Positions 61,183 to 64,000 of a stretch of DNA of 64,000 nucleotides are shown here, one piece after another (the stretch's first letter is position 1; each line of letters begins with the position of its first letter). The stretch spans positions 124,001-188,000 of the forward strand of contig JAFEDJ010000067.1 of the NCBI GenBank assembly GCA_018241685.1, read 5' to 3'. The notes under the pieces were generated by a model, which did no database searches, had not been told where the DNA came from, and worked only from the letters and a program-made list of their open reading frames with translations. This DNA is from Pseudomonadota bacterium (lineage in GTDB: Bacteria; Pseudomonadota; Gammaproteobacteria; Burkholderiales; Rhodocyclaceae). Made by a program: the position numbers and the translations under genes.

Positions 61183-62482
61183 GGGGCGCTTGGCGCGCGC
61201 CGGTGTGGCCGGTAAGGCGGCGCTGAAGGTCGGCCTGGGTCATCTCGGCCACGGCCTGAAGCGGCCTTTCCTGTCGCCGACGCAGCGGGCGGAGGAGCGC
61301 ATCGCGCTGGACGAGCGGCACGCCCGCATGCTTTTCGAGGCGCTGGCCCAATTGCGCGGCACCGCCTTGAAGGCGGCGCAGATGCTGGCCATGGAGGTGG
61401 AATTGCTGCCGGAGGCCTACCGGCGCGAACTGAAAAAGTCTTGCCATCAGGTGCCGCCGCTCAACCGCGTGCTGGTGCGCAAGGCCTTGCAGCAGGCTTT
61501 CGGGCAGGCTCCGGAAGCACTGTTTGCCCAGTTCGACAGCGAGGCTTTTGCCGCAGCCAGTCTCGGGCAGGTGCATCGCGCCCGGCTGCACGACGGCCGG
61601 GCGGTGGCGGTGAAAATCCAGTATCCCGGCATCCACGTCGCCGTCGACAGCGACATGACCCTGTTGCGCCAGTTGGCGCGCGGCATGCCAAACGCCGCGC
61701 TGATCCAGCAGTCGCTGGAAGAAGTCCACGCCCGCCTGCGCGAGGAAGTTAATTACCGGGCGGAAGCGGCGCAGACGGCATGGTTCGCCGAACGCGCGGT
61801 CGGCGACGGCATTGCGCTGGTGTCGCCAGTCCCGGAACTATGCGGCGAACGCGTGCTAACTACGGAAATGGCCGACGGACTGCACCTCGATGCCTGGCTG
61901 GCCGGCCAACCGTCGCAGGCGGCGCGCTACCGCGCCGGGCAACAACTCTACGACTTCTTCGTCGACTCCACCCGGCGTCTGCACCGTCTGCACGCCGACC
62001 CCAATCCCGGCAATTACCTGTTTCACCCCGATGGTAGCGTGACCGTCATCGATTTCGGCTGCGTGCGCGAGATTTCGCCCGTGTTCGCCGAAGCCCTACC
62101 GCAACTGCTGCAGGCCTATGCCGCCGACGATCCCACTGCGCTGTTCGCCACCTATCGCCGGTTGGGTATGGAACACCGCGGCGATCATGATCAGGTCTAT
62201 CGCGACATCCTGCGCCCCTTCGGCTCCTGGCTGCTCGAACCGATGCAGGCCGAGAGCTACGACTTTGCCACCCATGCCGACTACACCTGGCGCGGCCAAC
62301 AGCTCATGCACAAAATGAGCGGCCTCAAGGGCCTGGACCGGTTGGCCGACGAATTCATCTATGTCGACCGCACCTATTACGGGTTATGCAAGCTGTTTGA
62401 GCGCCTCGGCGCGCGCGTGCGCATACGCCATCACTGGTTTGCCGGGGAGAGCGGGGCACTTGCCGCGTCCGCGGTTGTTTGA
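61163..62482 (+). CDS. UbiB/ABC1/AarF-family atypical kinase
   Basis: A 439-residue protein-kinase-like protein of the family that includes UbiB and COQ8. Visible are the Ala-rich loop AAASLGQVHRARL, the ATP lysine in AVAVKIQYPGI, EEVNYRAEAAQ, the catalytic loop HADPNPGNYL and the metal motif VIDFGCVREI. The family's KxGQ motif is KAAQ here (K70-Q73), a change at its glycine. Unlike housekeeping UbiB it has no C-terminal membrane pair and no ubi neighbours, so a separate role in lipid or quinone handling is likely. It overlaps tetR by 20 bp. Confidence 0.85.
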   Translation: MKPALPEGRLARAGVAGKAALKVGLGHLGHGLKRPFLSPTQRAEERIALDERHARMLFEALAQLRGTALKAAQMLAMEVELLPEAYRRELKKSCHQVPPLNRVLVRKALQQAFGQAPEALFAQFDSEAFAAASLGQVHRARLHDGRAVAVKIQYPGIHVAVDSDMTLLRQLARGMPNAALIQQSLEEVHARLREEVNYRAEAAQTAWFAERAVGDGIALVSPVPELCGERVLTTEMADGLHLDAWLAGQPSQAARYRAGQQLYDFFVDSTRRLHRLHADPNPGNYLFHPDGSVTVIDFGCVREISPVFAEALPQLLQAYAADDPTALFATYRRLGMEHRGDHDQVYRDILRPFGSWLLEPMQAESYDFATHADYTWRGQQLMHKMSGLKGLDRLADEFIYVDRTYYGLCKLFERLGARVRIRHHWFAGESGALAASAVV

Positions 62483-62552
62483 TTATGAGCCGCCGGCACC
62501 GTGCCGACTTGCATCGAGTGGCGTCTGCAGGCTTTTTAGCGAGGTTTTTCCC

Positions 62553-62975
62553 ATGTACAACATCTGGCTGATCGGCGGCGCCGTTCTCAGTGGTATTGCC
62601 GCGCTGCTGCATGTCCTCATCGTCTGGGGCGGGGCCCCCTGGTATCGTTTTTTCGGGGCCGGCGAGGGCATGGCTAGCGCGGCAGCGGCCGGCCAGCTTT
62701 ATCCGGCTGTCGTCACGCTCTGCATCGCTCTGGTGCTAAGTGCCTGGGCTGCCTATGCTCTGGCCGGAGCTGGTGTTCTAACAGCACTGCCCAGGCAGAA
62801 AGCGGTGCTGGTGGCGATTACCGCCATCTATCTGATGCGCGGCCTCGCCATCTTGCCCTTGCTCGTTTTTGCCAGCCAGCAGGCGACGCCATTTCTGGTG
62901 TGGAGTTCGCTTATCTGCCTTGGCTACGGCATCGTGCATCTAGTCGGCGTCGCCCAGGCGTGGACGCGGTTGTGA
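62553..62975 (+). CDS. Small integral membrane protein, function unknown
   Basis: A 140-residue hydrophobic protein with four predicted membrane helices (about 5-25, 50-70, 82-103, 112-132) and short loops (GGAPWYRFFGAGEGMA between the first two). I recognise no family. ATG at 62553 begins the first helix after GAGGT; frames reaching further upstream would overlap the kinase-like gene. It lies 70 bp after that gene and in the same direction, so it is likely part of the same operon. Confidence 0.6.
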   Translation: MYNIWLIGGAVLSGIAALLHVLIVWGGAPWYRFFGAGEGMASAAAAGQLYPAVVTLCIALVLSAWAAYALAGAGVLTALPRQKAVLVAITAIYLMRGLAILPLLVFASQQATPFLVWSSLICLGYGIVHLVGVAQAWTRL

Positions 62976-63049
62976 ATCGGCCAGCCATCCGTCGCGTGCT
63001 TTGGGTAATTGGCGGGGCCTTGTGCCCTGCATCCTTGGCGGTGGGTTGA

Positions 63050-63766
63050 ATGCGCATCCCAGATGTCCTTGAGACCTTGCGGGGGCAGGGCGCTTTTCGT
63101 TCAGAAGAGGCCGCTTGTGTTGCCATCCACGATTTCGTGCGCGATGAAATCGCTTTCGGTTTTACCGCCGGCTTTGAAAGCGTCACGCCAGAGCATACCT
63201 TGGCGCTTCAGCGCGGCCACTGCAATGCCCAAGGCGACCTGTTCTGTGCCTTGCTGCAGGCCGCTGGCATTCCGGCCAGGCTGCGCTTCGTGGCGCTCGA
63301 CAAGCGTGTGCTGTTCGGCGCCGTACCGTTGCCGGTCTACTACTGCCTACCGGTGAGACTGTTTCACGCCGTCAGCCAAGTGCGGGTGGCCGGGCGTTGG
63401 TGGCATACCGATAGCTATCTCTTTCAGCCGGCAATGCTACATCTTCAGAAACAGCGTCTGGCCGAATCGGGGCTAGCCGTCGGTTTCGGCCTGACAGCCG
63501 CCGCCAGCGGCGACTGGGATGCCCGACAGGACAGTTTTTCCCAGGCAAATGCCGGCGACCTTGACGAGAGCAACCCGGTCTTTGCCACACAGGCCGAAGC
63601 ATTGGCCGCCCGGGCCGGCAACAACCGCCTGTTCGGCATTCATTTCAATCGCTGGCTTTCGCTGGTGCCGCTGGGTTTGCATCGTTTTGCCGAGGGCTAT
63701 CTCAACAGCCGACTGCCTTTGCCGGAGCCCTCCGGAATAGGTGATGGTGCCGTCCTACGGCGATGA
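63050..63766 (+). CDS. Transglutaminase-like (cysteine protease fold) protein
   Basis: A 238-residue protein with the transglutaminase-like core: catalytic Cys in RGHCNAQGDLFCALLQAAGIPARL (about residue 58), His in LFHAVSQVRVAGRWWHTD and Asp in WHTDSYLF, the usual Cys-His-Asp order. Bacterial members act as proteases, amidases or cross-linking enzymes. No signal peptide is evident, so it is probably cytoplasmic. ATG at 63050 is the only good start. It is the last gene of the tetR-led set; the substrate is unknown. Confidence 0.78.
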   Translation: MRIPDVLETLRGQGAFRSEEAACVAIHDFVRDEIAFGFTAGFESVTPEHTLALQRGHCNAQGDLFCALLQAAGIPARLRFVALDKRVLFGAVPLPVYYCLPVRLFHAVSQVRVAGRWWHTDSYLFQPAMLHLQKQRLAESGLAVGFGLTAAASGDWDARQDSFSQANAGDLDESNPVFATQAEALAARAGNNRLFGIHFNRWLSLVPLGLHRFAEGYLNSRLPLPEPSGIGDGAVLRR

Positions 63767-64000
63767 CAAAAACTGCCATTGCTCATTATGAGAGGCTAGA
63801 CGACAAGTAAGAGGCAGATTGCTGCCTGATCCTAGCTTGATGCCCAAGGACGGCTTCGGCCGACTTGCCGTCTTCTACGAATCGTGGGGATACCGGCCGG
63901 TGAGCACCACTTTCTCACTCACTACGATCCACAGGAGATGCTTCCGGGATGGTTGAGGGAACATCCCGTACGTTGGCCGATGGCGGCGGCGCGTATGGTG
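63767..64000. other. End of window: repeat copy and unresolved coding fragments
   Basis: The right copy of the diverged direct repeat occupies 63792-63840. After it two plus-strand frames have protein-like content: ATG 63840 (MPKDGFGRLAVFYESWGYRP..., stop after 38 codons) and an open frame running off the edge from about 63836 (GEHHFLTHYDPQEMLPGWL... near 63900-63960). They may be parts of one gene broken by a frameshift, but no family is recognised with certainty. Confidence 0.3.
63792..63840 (+). repeat. Diverged direct repeat, right copy
   Basis: Counterpart of 60062-60110 at the same orientation, offset 3730 bp, sharing CAGATTGC and most of the flanking 20 bases on each side. Confidence 0.45.

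Overview
This is a high-G+C chromosomal window from a betaproteobacterium, most likely of the Rhodocyclales (Azospira/Thauera/Dechloromonas type). Class-level evidence is the apaG-rpe-gph-trpE-trpG-trpD-trpC gene order, the lexA-type box of CTGT-N8-ACAG form, the formate dehydrogenase-N set, the PEP-CTERM protein and uniformly GC-rich codon use. The genus is an inference. No rRNA, tRNA or CRISPR array was seen.

Left part (1-18.9 kb): a truncated PAS/GGDEF signalling protein and an Aer-like chemoreceptor diverge from a shared 0.5 kb region. Then come apaG and rpe, a GlxA-type regulator with its divergent MFS exporter, and gph followed by the trp genes EGDC, which run directly into a tamB gene and a DUF2189 membrane protein. 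After a GDSL-type hydrolase come msrA and an FKBP isomerase, closed by a strong terminator.

Middle part (18.9-42.4 kb): a co-directional minus-strand set encodes a zinc-ribbon/PD-(D/E)XK nuclease, RecQ, and an MntA/HepT-type antitoxin-toxin pair. It is followed by a small conserved protein, an MBL-fold hydrolase, a pyruvyl-transferase-like protein and glnE, divergent from yhdP-nit-tldD and two coupled envelope genes. A PA0069-type radical SAM gene has a LexA-like box at its start codon and a clamp-binding-like C-terminus. A short KdpD, KdpE and Kup form a potassium cluster, followed by a DAHP synthase.

Right part (42.4-64 kb): a complete formate dehydrogenase-N operon (fdoG-fdoH-fdoI-fdhD-fdhE) has a sigma-54 promoter and paired upstream palindromes. 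Next come three secreted proteins (lipoprotein, PEP-CTERM protein, tail-collar protein) and an ethanolamine cluster (eutR / eat-eutB-eutC-porin). After the porin lies an unusual array of ten 21-bp units in exact register, then an insertion-sequence remnant, a lower-GC lysR/lysA pair, and a TetR / UbiB-like kinase / membrane protein / transglutaminase-like module bordered by diverged direct repeats. This last 7 kb has the look of accessory DNA.

The strongest leads for something undescribed are the 21-bp array, the nuclease-RecQ-MntA-HepT set, the LexA-boxed radical SAM gene, and the TetR/UbiB-like module.
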